Part shown: positions 1-10,684 of the stretch, piece after piece
Position numbering within the stretch: the stretch's first letter is position 1
Layout: every line of letters begins with the position of its first letter
NCBI GenBank assembly: GCA_951812925.1
Contig: OX638368.1
Coordinates: forward strand, 23,995,187 to 24,059,186
From: Calliopum simillimum
Lineage: Eukaryota; Arthropoda; Insecta; Diptera; Lauxaniidae
Reading direction: 5' to 3'
DNA length: 64,000 nt
The notes under the pieces: model-generated
What the model was told of the DNA's origin: nothing
Database searches by the model: none
What the model saw: the letters and a program-made list of their open reading frames with translations, nothing else
Position numbers and translations under genes: made by a program

Positions 1-589
1 TTTAAAACTTATTTTTTTCAACATAATTATCTCTTAATCTAAGAAAATTCTTGTACGAAATATTATATGAAAGTTTTATTTTTGCCGTTTCATGCAAAAT
101 TTTACAGATCTGTGGGATCAAATCTCATGTAACGTCGCACCCGTTACCATCTATTAAATACAAAAAAGCATTGAAATTGAACTTTTTTTAAATACTTCTA
201 TTGATTGACAAGATCGAGATAGTTGACGTTTCTAAAGTTAAGGCACCTTTCTGGCGTATTCATCCAAATTCTACTTTTAATTTTAAAAATTGTCCTTAAA
301 CTGTCGCACCCGTTACTATGGAAAAGCCCATAACTCAAATTTAAAAATTTTGTACACAAATTTTATAGCTTGATAAAATAATATATTATAATAGGTTCGT
401 TTTCGTGGCAAGTGGGCTTAAAGTGGGCTTAAATGTGCTAACTGTGGTCGAACAAAACGCTGCAGTGTGAATAGCACTTTCGAAAATTATGTTCTTCTTT
501 ATTAACAGCTGACATTTGTTTATGTTTTGGTTTTTTGTTTTTTGGTTAACTTTGAAAGAAATTAAATAGTTTTCTAAAAATACAGAAAA
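1..589. other. gene-free AT-rich flank
   Basis: No reading frame of substance. A short motif, GTCGCACCCGTTAC, occurs near 133 and again near 303, suggesting a degraded dispersed repeat. Just before 590 the sequence becomes the leader of the P32-like remnant. Confidence 0.5.
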
Positions 590-1259
590 ATGAATAATTT
601 GAACAAAGCCACATTACGTTTTTTCAATATCGCCGCCAGTGCCAAGGCAAATTCGCTGAAAAATGTATTCGGTAAGTGCAACCTTACAGCATTTGGCACA
701 TGTCGAAAAATCCAACAATATTAGGATTTAAATGTTGAAAAGCCAAGCTTAGGGTGCAGCTGCGGTTGTGGTATTAAACATCACATTCACACCAAGGGTG
801 AACGCGAATTGGTTGAGTTTTTAACTGAAGAAATTGTCGCAGAGCGTAAGGCAGAAAAAGCCAAAGCTGTGCCAACTGCTTTGGATGGATTCACTGTTAA
901 ATTGCAAGGCGCTGATGTAGAGCCGTTGTTGTCGTCAGTTTCAACGTAAATCATACAGTTGACACTGGGGAAGAACCCGAAATTGATCTAAATGCTGATA
1001 AACCCGAATGGGTGAAATGCGTAGCAAGCCACAATTTCCTACAAGGAACACCACAGGAAGGCGAATATAATGACCAAAAAATTGTTGAAAGGTGCATTTT
1101 TGAAAGCGAGTGAAATGATAAAGTATACGCTGTTGCTGTTGCCGGAGATGTGCTCGATGGTTGTCTATATGATTTACTTATGAATTTACTTGAAGAGAAG
1201 GGTATCAGCAATGAATTTGTTGAAAAATTGTCTGACCACTTTGCAGCAATATACCACTG
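590..1259 (+). pseudogene. C1QBP/P32 (mitochondrial p32 family) gene remnant
   Basis: Decayed copy of the fly P32 gene, whose product is an acidic mitochondrial-matrix protein of the MAM33/C1QBP family. Exon 1 begins at ATG 590 (MNNLNKATLRFF) and ends at 671, with a GTAAGT donor at 672. A roughly 81-bp intron ends in AG at 751-752. Exon 2 starts with a Cys/Gly-rich CSCGCG and reads through ELVEFLTEEIVAERKAEKAK and LDGFTVKLQGADV. A frameshift near 946-950 is followed by alternating frames that still recall the family's SKPQF and GEYND blocks. A TGA at 1111-1113 stands where the family has Trp in EWNDKVYAV. The frame then runs on through GDVLDGCLYDLLMNLLEEKG to EKLSD. Homology abruptly switches to TANGO2 near 1260. 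The kept intron argues against a retrocopy. Family assignment is from recalled motifs. Confidence 0.7.
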
Positions 1260-1950
1260 GGTCTTGATCAATATGAAGAAGGTCGCTACTTTGGTTTTGG
1301 TAATAGTTTATCATCAACGACGAGCACCAAATTGTGGAGAACCTTCTGGTGCATATACCAGAAGCCAGTTATGGCAGTCGTACGCATACGATAATTTTAT
1401 TAGATGACAAGAAAAAATTGCATCTTCGTGAGGAGGCAATGGCTGGAGTCAATCCAGATGATAAGTGGACAACGACTAATATTCAGGCCTGTTCTGTAAT
1501 CCTCGTGGTTTCAATTACTTTTCACTTAGGAGGTTTTTTGGATGAAAATGGTGAGTCACACTATAAAAAGTATAAGAATCTTTTTTTGTGGAGAATTACA
1601 GGTTCTACAAATAATATTCATTAGTATTTATTAAAAAGTAAATATTCGGTAAAGTCGAATTTTTCGACTTTTTGCAGTTTTTTAAGAATGTTTCCTAAAC
1701 GGTTACTTTTTTGTTGATGCAAGTCAGTGTTATTTGTAGAATCTGTAATTTTCCTCAAAAAAGATTTTAATACTTTTTATCGTGTGACTCACCATTTTCA
1801 TCAAAAAAAACCTCCTAAGTGAAAAGTAATTGAAACCACGAGGATTACAGAACAGGCCTGATTGAGAAGCAATACTTTGACGATTTAAATAAACTGTATG
1901 TGTTATTCATTCAAAGACGAGTTCAACTTTTGTATGCAAAAATAAATGTA
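1260..1950 (+). pseudogene. TANGO2 (NRDE family) C-terminal gene remnant, interrupted by a MITE
   Basis: Directly after the P32 remnant the translation becomes GLDQYEEGRYFGFGNSLSST, followed by KLWR. It then jumps, with a frame change and missing middle, to VHIPEASYGSRTHTIILLD and a WTTTNI block. These resemble the conserved YGTRTNTIILVD and following W-x-TNT-type segment of TANGO2 proteins. A 377-bp inverted-repeat element (1484-1860) splits the frame. Removing it with one ATT copy rejoins the reading as TTNI-EKQYFDDLNKLYV. The N-terminal part of TANGO2 is absent. No function is expected. The segment could be a chimeric duplication product or the result of a deletion joining two neighbouring copies. 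Confidence 0.6.
1484..1860. mobile_element. 377-bp foldback MITE, TIR CAGGCCTGTTCTG, 3-bp ATT duplication
   Basis: The two ends are inverted copies of each other for about 115 bp, starting CAGGCCTGTTCTGTAATCCT. The centre holds AAGTCGAATTTTTCGACTTT. ATT occurs at 1481-1483 and 1861-1863, and excision restores the interrupted TANGO2-like frame. This defines the borders independently of the repeat. A 3-bp duplication fits PIF/Harbinger-like or related superfamilies, but no transposase is present to decide. Confidence 0.75.
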
Positions 1951-2147
1951 TTCAGCAATTTTCTCAGGTCATTTACAGCCAGAAGTTATTTTAATACTTT
2001 TAATGTGTTAAACGTTCCAAATAACTATAAACTTTTAAAAAATATGAATTATTTAGTTTACATAGTAATAATGAACTTTATTTTATACAGTAATTAATTT
2101 AACACGCCTTGCTTTCAAACTGTTTTTTTTTTACAAGCTTTTTACAA

Positions 2148-3681
2148 TAAAATGTCGACTTTAGATTTCAAAAAGAAACCCGCAATCATTTCTTTTTTAT
2201 AAGATTTTTGTATCTTGTTTTTCACACCTTTGAATGCTCCTTTGCGTGAATTTTTAGCAGCGTTTTTAATCGCACGTGAATTTTGGGCACGTGAACTATA
2301 TATCAAATTAAAAAAGAATTCATTATTAAGATTATGATTTTGAATAGTCTCAACTCATTTTACCGTTTATTTAAGGAATTTCTACTCAATGGTATGTTAG
2401 TGTATGGATCTACTTTGCCTTTTTTTTTTCGTATCACCTTTTGCCTTTTTCGATGAGTAGTAGTAGTGAACCTGAATATGCTGATTTGCCCGATTTAGCT
2501 GTATAATCCGATTTCATCGAAACTGCATTACTGGCCCCAACAGGTCGATGTATACCCTTGCCACCAGCACTATAACGCGAGGTAGAAGATTTACCAGAGT
2601 GCATGCTAGCAGCATCATTAGCCTGCAGGATAAGATTTTATTTTTATTTAATTTCCATTAGTACTGGTTGCTGCAGATGCCTCATTGTCATCACCATTTT
2701 CATCATTAGAGTTGGAAGTTGTCATAAATGAACTGCCATTGCATGTTGTGCTGCTTTGCGTATCTATGTATATTAAAAGAATTTAGTAAGTACATAATAG
2801 AAAAATTAATCAAAAACTACCTACTTTTGGTTTTAAATGCGTCGTAAATGAGAGTATCGCATCAATATACTGCCAAGTTGAGCTATAACTCCAGGTCGCA
2901 TAGTCTTGTGCACGCAACAACACTGACAGGCAGCCAATGATGTATTTGATGACCAATTGATTTGTTGTCTCCATAAAACGCTGCAACAACGACAACAGCG
3001 TTTGTGCAGTCTCTCCGAAACTTTTACGAAGTACTGGTGCTGGCACTGATTTTATACCCATACCCAATAAAGACACACCAGCAATAATATCCTGCTCCTC
3101 AGTGCTTGCCTCTATTCGTTGCATTAATAAAATAAAATATTCTGTAGATGATTCTGTACCGCCACGTTCTTTTATTATTTCCGTCAGCGCTGTTAATATG
3201 GCCAACATTTCCTTATGCAAATCTGAAGAACCTCTAAAGCCGACGGCCAATTTTTTAAAGCTCATGTTGGTACAAGTGCTGTAGTTGGATGCAAATGTTT
3301 TGAAAGTCTTAAATGTGCCGTGTTGTGTTTCGGACATATCCTCATCAGCATCATCATCCATATTGAAAGATTTCAAGCTTCCTGCGATGTCATTTACTGT
3401 GGCTTCGGCGTTGTACATTTGACGCTGTTCATGTTTTTGCACCGCTTCCAATGTTAGGCCAGTTGCATCTGCATCTCCTGCCACTATAATTTATAAATTA
3501 ATGCATTTTTTTTTTTACTGAATAAAGCAATTTTCTTACCCATATTCAAATTTGGTTGAAAGAAACGCGACTTTGCCTTCATCCGATGTTTCATCTGCTC
3601 TGGATTTGAAGTTGACGAAAGGCCTCGTCCCCAGCTTTTACCTTTGGTATGACGCTTAAGTTTTGAACGAATTTTAGCCAT
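2148..3681 (-). pseudogene. RRP12 (ribosomal RNA processing 12) gene remnant with internal deletion
   Basis: RRP12 is a large HEAT-repeat protein of pre-ribosome export. On the - strand, exon 1 (3681-3540) reads MAKIRSKLKRHTKGKSWGRG and RFFQPN. After a 53-bp intron, exon 2 (3483-2825) gives about 219 residues of N-terminal HEAT-type sequence ending HLKPK. After a 61-bp intron, exon 3 starts IRKAAQHA, as at the beginning of the family's NUC173 region. A TGA at 2722-2724 then follows and the sequence jumps to C-terminal material: SNSNDENGDDNEA, GGKGIHRP, KKAKGD, KKKGK, DPYTNIPL and a basic tail, scattered across frames with stops. Roughly 1,000 central residues are missing. Introns are kept, so this is a decayed genomic copy. 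Exons 1 and 2 alone are still open, so a truncated transcript cannot be excluded. Confidence 0.75.
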
Positions 3682-3689
3682 TTTCAATT

Positions 3690-4650
3690 ACACTTCTTAA
3701 TATTTTTTAATAAAAAAAAAACAATACAAATGTCAACAATACACAAATGTCAACTTACAATCGATAACAAGTGCGAAGTCACAATTACCGATTAAAAAAA
3801 CCCGATTAATAATCAATAAAAAACGGTGTCAAACGGCAACAATATTTAGCCGCGGAGCTTACCACTTTAATTTAACGTGCATTAGTTTAGCGCTATTTGT
3901 TGTTGCTTTCCCATACATTTATCGTAAAGTGCTAAAGAAAGTCCAGATAGAATGCCGAAAAAAACGCACCTAATATAATACTCAACTTAGAGTCTAAACG
4001 TTTCCAAATTTTGACTAATTCTTTTTCAAATAGGGTTTTCTGTAAATTTCAAGGCGCACCATGTGTCGAGGAGGAGGACTGGGCAATCGTCACGGTTTGT
4101 TACTTTTTTTTTGGGTTTATTACTTTATGCTACCGTCACATAGGGGGAAGTAAAGTTTTGATGATTTAAGCGTCAAAAGGCTTATCGACAGCCCCAAGGA
4201 CACAAGCTGCCCAAGAATTTGGAGTAAGCCATATATAATTTGGCCCTATGCTCCTCCTAGGAGTTAAAGGAGAATACATACATACATACATATATTATGG
4301 ATACATAATAATAAACTGAACCACAAGTAAAAATAATAATGTGCGAAATACATATACGAATGGTCTAAAAAAAATTTGCTACATTGGTGCTAGTTTATTT
4401 CATTTTAAAAAATTCAAAGATGAGAGATCATACACCATTGTCTGGTGATATCCTATTTAAAATTTCAGAAAGATCCATTGCAGTAAAGACGATAAAACGT
4501 TAAATAACTGATAAAAAGTCGAAAGAAATTCCGAAATAAACACAGTAAGAATTCGTCATGCAATTCTTTACAGCTTTCGTCCACAATTGAAGCCCAAGGC
4601 AGCGAAATTGCGCGTTCGACCTAAACATGCGTGCTCAGTTCAAAGTCTTG
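3690..4650. other. gene-free interval
   Basis: AT-rich sequence upstream of the RRP12 remnant. A small CATA tetranucleotide run lies near 4277-4296. A possible leader-like stretch at 4050-4100 has no supportable open frame. No terminal repeats were found. Confidence 0.4.
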
Positions 4651-4652
4651 TA

Positions 4653-5841
4653 CAGTAGACCCCGCTTAATTGACCCCCTTTTAATTGACTTCCCCGAATA
4701 ATTGAACTAAAAAAAGCATAGTGAAACTGTCCTCATTGAAAAAGGCACCCAAATCCCCTGTTAATTGGTTCCCGCTTAATTGGTTTCACCGGTTAATTGA
4801 TAGGAAAAAAATGATTTCTAAATGAAAAATACATATAAAATCCCCCTTTTAAATGATCAACAATATTAAAAGTAACAAAAATTTTACTAATGGAAAAGTC
4901 TGAACAGTATTGAATACAGCTCAATAAAGATTTTAATCCTACTCCGAACTGGCTATGGCAAAGGCAAAGGCAAACCCGTTAAGGTGTCGTCTTTCGTAAA
5001 CTCCATGGTGAAAAATCGTCAGAAAACGCAAATATCAATATCTTAGTTCTTTCCGGATTATTAAAGGGTTTTGATCAAGCTGATATTTTTGACGCCGACG
5101 AAAGTAGATTGTGCTTAGCATACTATGTCCAGAAGAGGTGATGGCCTTAAAGTTTTTAAATAGTCAAAATCACGTATGTTGCTTTTTTATTTTTGATGCC
5201 ACTGAGAGTTATAAAAAAATTTAAAAATTTTACCCTGAATAACTTTTTATACGCACACAATTACAAAATTGTCCCAACATTTTTCTATAGAAGTAACCGT
5301 TTTCAAGATATATGCAAAAAAAATTGATTTTCGCAACCTTTTCAGGCCGGTCATGTGCTCAGGCATCCGATTCAGTGTGACAGACTGATGGAATCGTAGT
5401 TAACATATTCTAAGCTATCGATTTCCATTGCACCTAGTTTTTCCAAATTTATATGCTCATCTTTAAGTCTACTACGCACATACCCGTATTTTGTATTAAT
5501 TTTCTTTATTTTATTTTAAGGAGAATTGAAGTTCCCTTTATGTACCTAATGCACTTTTTAATACAATATACATACATATTTTTGTATTCGTTATCTTCTT
5601 ATGGAGCTTATGACTTAAAAAAATTCTTAATGCTTTGAACACATAAAAAAACCATTAAATTAAAACTAAAATCGCCGAAAGCTAATTTTTTCTATGCTTA
5701 ATTGACTCACTCGACCAATTATCCGGGATTCTTTTATTTGATCAGTCGGATCAATTAACCGGGCCCCGCTTAATTGATTCCCCGGTTAATTGAACTGAAA
5801 AGTTAGCATTTTTCATCAAGTCAATTAAGCGGGGTCTACTG
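4653..5841 (+). mobile_element. pogo/Tigger-like DNA transposon, decayed, TA target duplication
   Basis: Both ends carry CAGTAGACCCCGCTTAATTG in inverted orientation, flanked by TA at 4651-4652 and 5842-5843. Further degenerate copies of CCGCTTAATTGA-type sequence lie just inside both ends (4684-4800 and 5762-5795). Between about 4935 and 5120 the + strand reads FRKLHGE, and in another frame position ILVLSGLLKGFDQADIFDADESRLC-like fragments. These resemble the FRKxHGE and DIFNADETGL blocks of Tigger/pogo/jerky transposases, the Asp being the first catalytic acid. Frameshifts and stops leave no functional enzyme. At 1.19 kb it is about half the length of an active element. Confidence 0.75.
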
Positions 5842-5843
5842 TA

Positions 5844-7215
5844 TATAGTTTTTCTTTGGGGTTTTCTGAACACTGTGGAAAAATATTACAAAAATCCGTC
5901 GCGTCGTTTTTGTAAAATCTCATTTTGGAGAATCTCATTTTGAAAATTGTACTAAATTTTTCATATAAAACGAAAAAAAAACGTTAAAAGTAATAAAAAC
6001 AGAAATACTAATTTTAGAAGTATTTTTTGATGCTGTATCCAAATTCGATGCCAGAGTTGTCAGGATTTTGAGATATCCTAACTTATAAATATAGCAAGTT
6101 AGGATAGTTTCTGGCCATGAATCTTGATACCAATAGATTCTACTAAAGGCCTATTTTTGGTCGTAACTTTTTGTTCATTAGAAAATGGATACCCAAGGGT
6201 GCTTTAGAAATAAAGATTATGTTCTTACAAAAATTTTGGCTTTAAAAAATTTTTTTTTTGTTTTTTTTGGTTGTAGAAAATATTCGGTTCCAAAATCGAT
6301 TTTTTTTACGTTTTTCAATAACGAGGTTAAAAGCAAGGAATCTTACGAAAAAAGTGTATAAGGCAAAAAATGCTTGGACTTGGAATTGTTCAAAGAATTT
6401 ATAGTTTATCAAAAAATTTATCAAATTGAGTTTTCGGCTGTTAAGCCAACGTTTGTCAGCAAAATGCTAGGCTTACATAAAACCAAGGCATCTATGAAAA
6501 AATTTCATACGAAAAAAATGCTTAGAATCCTTCAGAAAATAGGTGGGAATTTTAGTATTTTTAAACTTTTTTTTTTTTGATCAAGTTTTGAAAAATTATA
6601 AAATAGCTCCAAAAATTAGGGAATTGAACGTTCTACAAAATGCGAGAATTTTTTTTTTCTAAAACGAACCTTTTTGGAGCTATTTTAAAAAAACGGTTTT
6701 TTCTAAATTTTAGGTTTGTTGAAAAAATATCTCCTAAACTATAGGTCATGTAAAAATAAAATTAAGCTTATAGTGAAAGTAATTCCCTATAACTACTTAG
6801 GTGTTTTTACTTTGAACATGTGACTCAACGTTCATGAGTAATTGTAATTTTAAGCTCAACCATCACTGTGCGTACTCATAAGCGGCATGCACAATTTACT
6901 AATTTTTTCCAAATTTTGAATTAGGATATCTCCTGAGTTATAAGTCGTACGGAAACAATTAAGAGGTAATTTTTATAGAAAATTTTATAAGCTACAATAT
7001 TGTGCCACAATATTTTTTTGTAAATGTAACCGGTTAAGAGATATTTGTAAAAAACTGATTTTGGACGCCATTTTTCCAATATGGTGGCGAGAGCGAACAC
7101 GACTCGAGGTAGCAAAGTGGAAATTCTGAAAGAGCACATTGAAATCTATAAAATAACTCATTTGCAAAAATCCCGCAAAACTTTCCAGGTAAAACTACCA
7201 AATGACTGAACTATT
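5844..7215. repeat. AT-rich interval with a dispersed hairpin-repeat copy (about 6130-6560)
   Basis: The stretch around 6150-6240 (TTGTTCATTAGAAAATGGATACCC...) recurs near 27,895-27,970. The following TCTTACGAAAAAAGTGTATAAGG segment recurs around 31,490 and 60,620. This marks a dispersed family of inverted-repeat elements. A separate small inverted repeat pairs AAAATAGCTCCAAAAA near 6600 with TTTTTGGAGCTATTTT near 6672. No gene is seen. Confidence 0.45.
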
Positions 7216-7217
7216 TT

Positions 7218-7460
7218 GGTATGATTGCCATTTTTCTATGATTTCTTGTTCTATATAAGGGTGTCCCATAGTTCACGCAAGATTTAAACTTAGCGCCATT
7301 CGTGCGGTGAAGTGTTATGAACCAAAAGATTAGCAAAAATGTATGGAAAGAGGAGATTCAACGCTGCATCAACGAAATTGAGCCTTATTATTGAAGAGTA
7401 TTCAATCATTTTTTTTATTAATTAATTTCAAATTAAGTTGTTTTGTCAAAAGTTCACAGA
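7218..7460 (+). repeat. dispersed repeat, copy 1 (partner at 20,068-20,335)
   Basis: Shares about 90% of its bases with the copy near 20.1 kb, beginning around CTATGATTTCTTGTTC and passing through GGGTGTCCCATAGTTCACGC to GCTGCATCAACGAAATTGAG. Copy 2 has about 32 extra bases in the middle. No terminal inverted repeat or protein was recognised. Confidence 0.6.
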
Positions 7461-9570
7461 TATGTTTCCGCTAGGGTTAACAAAAGATAACGAAGGTGTA
7501 CAAAACTATCGTAACAAGCGATGATCGGAAATAAAACTCTTTCATTATTAAACAATTTTGTTTTCGTAATATTTATTTGAAAAAAAAAGATTATAATTAA
7601 ATTTATATTTATTTTAAGCGACATTTTTCTTGTATAATTTTTATTTATTGTTTTCAATAATAATATCACCTAAGATTAGGAAAGTTAAATATATCTTTAT
7701 AATAGTATTTATAATTATAATAATAATAATAATTGTTACATAGTATATTAAATATAATATAATATTGTTAAAAGTTGGTATTGAGTACAAGTTATCTTAC
7801 AAGATCAATTAATAATTGGGCGTATTTGGGACAAAATATTGTAGCAATTTCCATTTCATTTTCATTTAATGATGATCTAAATGAATTTTAGGACAAACCA
7901 ATTTTTGTGGATTTTGTTTGTAATACAATACATATTTTTGGTTTTTGTATTTTTGTTTTTATTGTAAGTGTGTATAACAATTGTAGCATAAGTATTTTGT
8001 CCAAGTTTATTTATGTATGTATATCTTTCTTTTTGACATTGTAAAAATATATTCTTTATATGTATACCTTTAGTTTATTTTTTTTTTTAACGCGTACTGT
8101 TTTTAATTATTTTTTTTTTAACAATTTTTAATATTCAAAAATTTTGTTTTAAAATTTTTTTATTTGAAATACAAACAATGCAATCTTAACTAAAAGTATG
8201 CAGTGGAATTTATCTCATGCTTTGTTTAAAAATTTATTGCACAATCTTTGTTTGTACACACCAACTGCAATTGGATTACAAATTTTCATTTAAAGTTTTT
8301 TCCAGCAAATAACTTGTTAACGATATTTTATTTCTACTGTTTGGTTTTCTTTTACATTTCTTCATTTACTTCTAATGTCTACAAAAATATCAATTTATTA
8401 AAAACCAAAAAAAATGTTATTAAAAAACTATGTATTTGTTAATTATTAAAAAGTTTTAGTTGTTATTTAGAAAATTTATTTTAATACCTACGCAGCTATG
8501 TGCTAATTTTGCTGAGCGCCTAAAAATATGCTAAAAAAGCTATTGGTAAATACAAAAGTATATTTCCATACGTGGCATAGTCTCAGGCGCTCATTTAGCC
8601 TAAGCTAAGCGCTTGAGTTAAAATTTTGTGTTTTTTTTTCTTCAAGCGAGTTATAGCAAACCTTTATAGGTAAGCAAAAAGAATAGCTTAGAAAGCTGTA
8701 CTTTCTAAAAGCAAGCAAGCAATTTTTTCAGCTTTACACTATGCATTTGTAACCATAAAAATTGGTTATGCACGCAAAGCAAACTGCAATTTATTAATTA
8801 AATTATTTATTACTTGAATAACACAATTTATTTTAATTTTTTTTTTTAATTTTTTTTTTAATTTATTTTTTTATTTATTGTTTTTATATTTATTAAATTA
8901 TATTTGTTTTTGTTTTTTCTTTTATAAATTTAATATAGCATTTAATGGAAAGTTAAATTGTTTAATTTCTGTAAAGTAGCCAATTATTGAAAATGTTATG
9001 CCTCTCTGAATGATTGGGTTTCTAAAAGCCGGTACACACTATTGATCGAATGCGTCAGTTTTGCTCTTGCTTGCATGTATGGCCGCTCTTTTTCGTCAGC
9101 CAACAGTCAAAGGTCAGCGGACCTGATAGTGTGTAAATGGGTGTTTGAGCTTCGAGCATGAATGATAGCTTGATCATTCATAACTGATGAATTTTTGACA
9201 GACGAACATGATCGCTAGTGTATTCCCCCTTTAATAAGTAGAGACCTATCAAGCGGCCATTTATAAAATAAACATATTCCTTGACTTAAATGACATAGGT
9301 ACATATATTCAGTTTATATAATCAAAAAAATTTCGACTCTCGCACCGTATTATGTTTAACTTTTTATTACCGCAAAGCATTTAACCCTATTATACATAAA
9401 GAAACAAATGAAAAAAGGAACATTTCCGGGCAAAATTTTTTCTCACAATAAAGGTGATTATAAAATTTTTAACATACATGTGTTCCATTACAGTTGTGGT
9501 CAGAATAATAAGAGCGAATTAATTAGTCTTGTAAACTGCCTTCTTTAAAATAATATTTTTGTAGTGTAAT
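7461..9570. other. very AT-rich gene-free interval
   Basis: Long T-rich and A-rich runs and no credible gene. At about 9020-9230 a weak inverted pair (GGTACACACTATTGATC against GATCGCTAGTGTATTCC) suggests an old MITE. Some of this stretch could belong to a long 3' UTR of SNF4Agamma, but nothing in the sequence proves it. Confidence 0.35.
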
Positions 9571-9571
9571 A

Positions 9572-10013
9572 CTACGTTTCCACCGGAGATTTAGCTGCGC
9601 TCAGGTATATAAATCTCGTCATTAAATTCTATTCGTTTCCACCGGCCGCAAGATATTTATTTTTGACAGTAAATGTCATAAGCAGCAAAATGAAAGTTGT
9701 GTTGTCTTTCCTACTTAATATTTTCTTTGTTTTTAATGACATTTGATGCCAATTGTCAGAGTTTAAGGGTACCACTTGGTCAAAAATAGTCGAAATCGGT
9801 AACCCTGTTCAGATTAAAGGAGTTATCGTGAATAAATACTTCCGGGAAATTTTACTCAAACTGCAATAGCGAATGAATGGCAATCCGATAAAAATTCCTC
9901 GGTAATATTTATTCGAAGTTTAAAATAAATTGCGGCAGAAATAGATTTATTTTTGTATGCCCAGTTATAGAAATAGCCTAAAATCATCTCATAAATCTCC
10001 GGTAGAAACGTAG
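9572..10013. mobile_element. 442-bp MITE, TIR CTACGTTTCCACCGGAGATT, TA target duplication
   Basis: The left end CTACGTTTCCACCGGAGATT is matched by the inverted right end with one or two mismatches. TA dinucleotides flank both ends (9570-9571 and 10,014-10,015). A third partial copy of CGTTTCCACCGG lies inside at about 9647. There is no transposase, so it is non-autonomous, probably Tc1/mariner-type on the basis of the TA. Confidence 0.65.
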
Positions 10014-10259
10014 TATAAAAAGACGTGTTTAGCATGTTTCCATTAAACCAGCAAGTAACAATATGAACCAAAAAATCAACTATTCTATGTACTTTTGTCA
10101 GAATCTTACACCTCTATTAGGTCTTATGGTAAATAAATAAATAAATAAATATTCTCGAGAATTTATTCTCTCACTCCCTAGTTTGCAATCGAAAATCGAA
10201 AAAAATTTCTGGAAAGGCAAAATTCATTGGAAAAATAAGGCCATCGTAAATAACTAGAA

Positions 10260-10275
10260 GGGGGGGGGGGGGGGA
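10260..10275 (+). repeat. homopolymer G run
   Basis: About 15 consecutive G in a strongly AT-rich setting. It may be a real mononucleotide microsatellite or a base-calling or assembly artefact. Confidence 0.7.
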
Positions 10276-10379
10276 GTATTTTGACGTTTATTGGAAAAAT
10301 TTATTCCCCAACTCTGTACTAGAGAATAATAATGTATAAACGAATAAAATTAATAATGTTTAATATATTTATAAGAAAC

Positions 10380-10684
10380 ATTATTTGCAAGAATCTAAAA
10401 ATTCTATGCATTTTTCAACTTAGAATATCATGACAATTAGGATTAGAGAAAAAACTACTAAGCATGGCTATGGTGACATATGTTTCGGTTACCGCCACGT
10501 AACCATCATCAGACCAATTTATGTTTTATTTAATTTATTTTAAATTAAATGAAATAACAATTGAAAAATTTTTTGAACTTTTTGTCTGAGGCCGGGATTG
10601 AACTATGAACCTTCGAAGTCAACCTCTTGTCATGATATTCTAAGTTGAAAAATGCATAGAATTTTTAGATTCTTGCAAGTAATG
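10380..10684 (-). mobile_element. foldback element with ~50-bp inverted ends and a tRNA-like half
   Basis: About 50 bp at the left (TTGCAAGAATCTAAAAATTC...) is repeated inverted at the right, the outermost bases reading ATTA(T/C)TTGCAAG. On the - strand the interior contains GGTTGACTTCGAAGGTTCA followed by AGTTCAATCCCGGCCTC. This looks like the anticodon loop (TCG) and T-arm/B-box half of a tRNA-Arg-like sequence. A tRNA-derived SINE inside, or converted into, a foldback element is inferred. No complete tRNA cloverleaf is present. Confidence 0.5.

Noticed and set aside
10440..10640. Complete tRNA gene
   Set aside because: Only anticodon-loop-like and T-arm-like parts are visible. No acceptor or D-arm pairing could be made.
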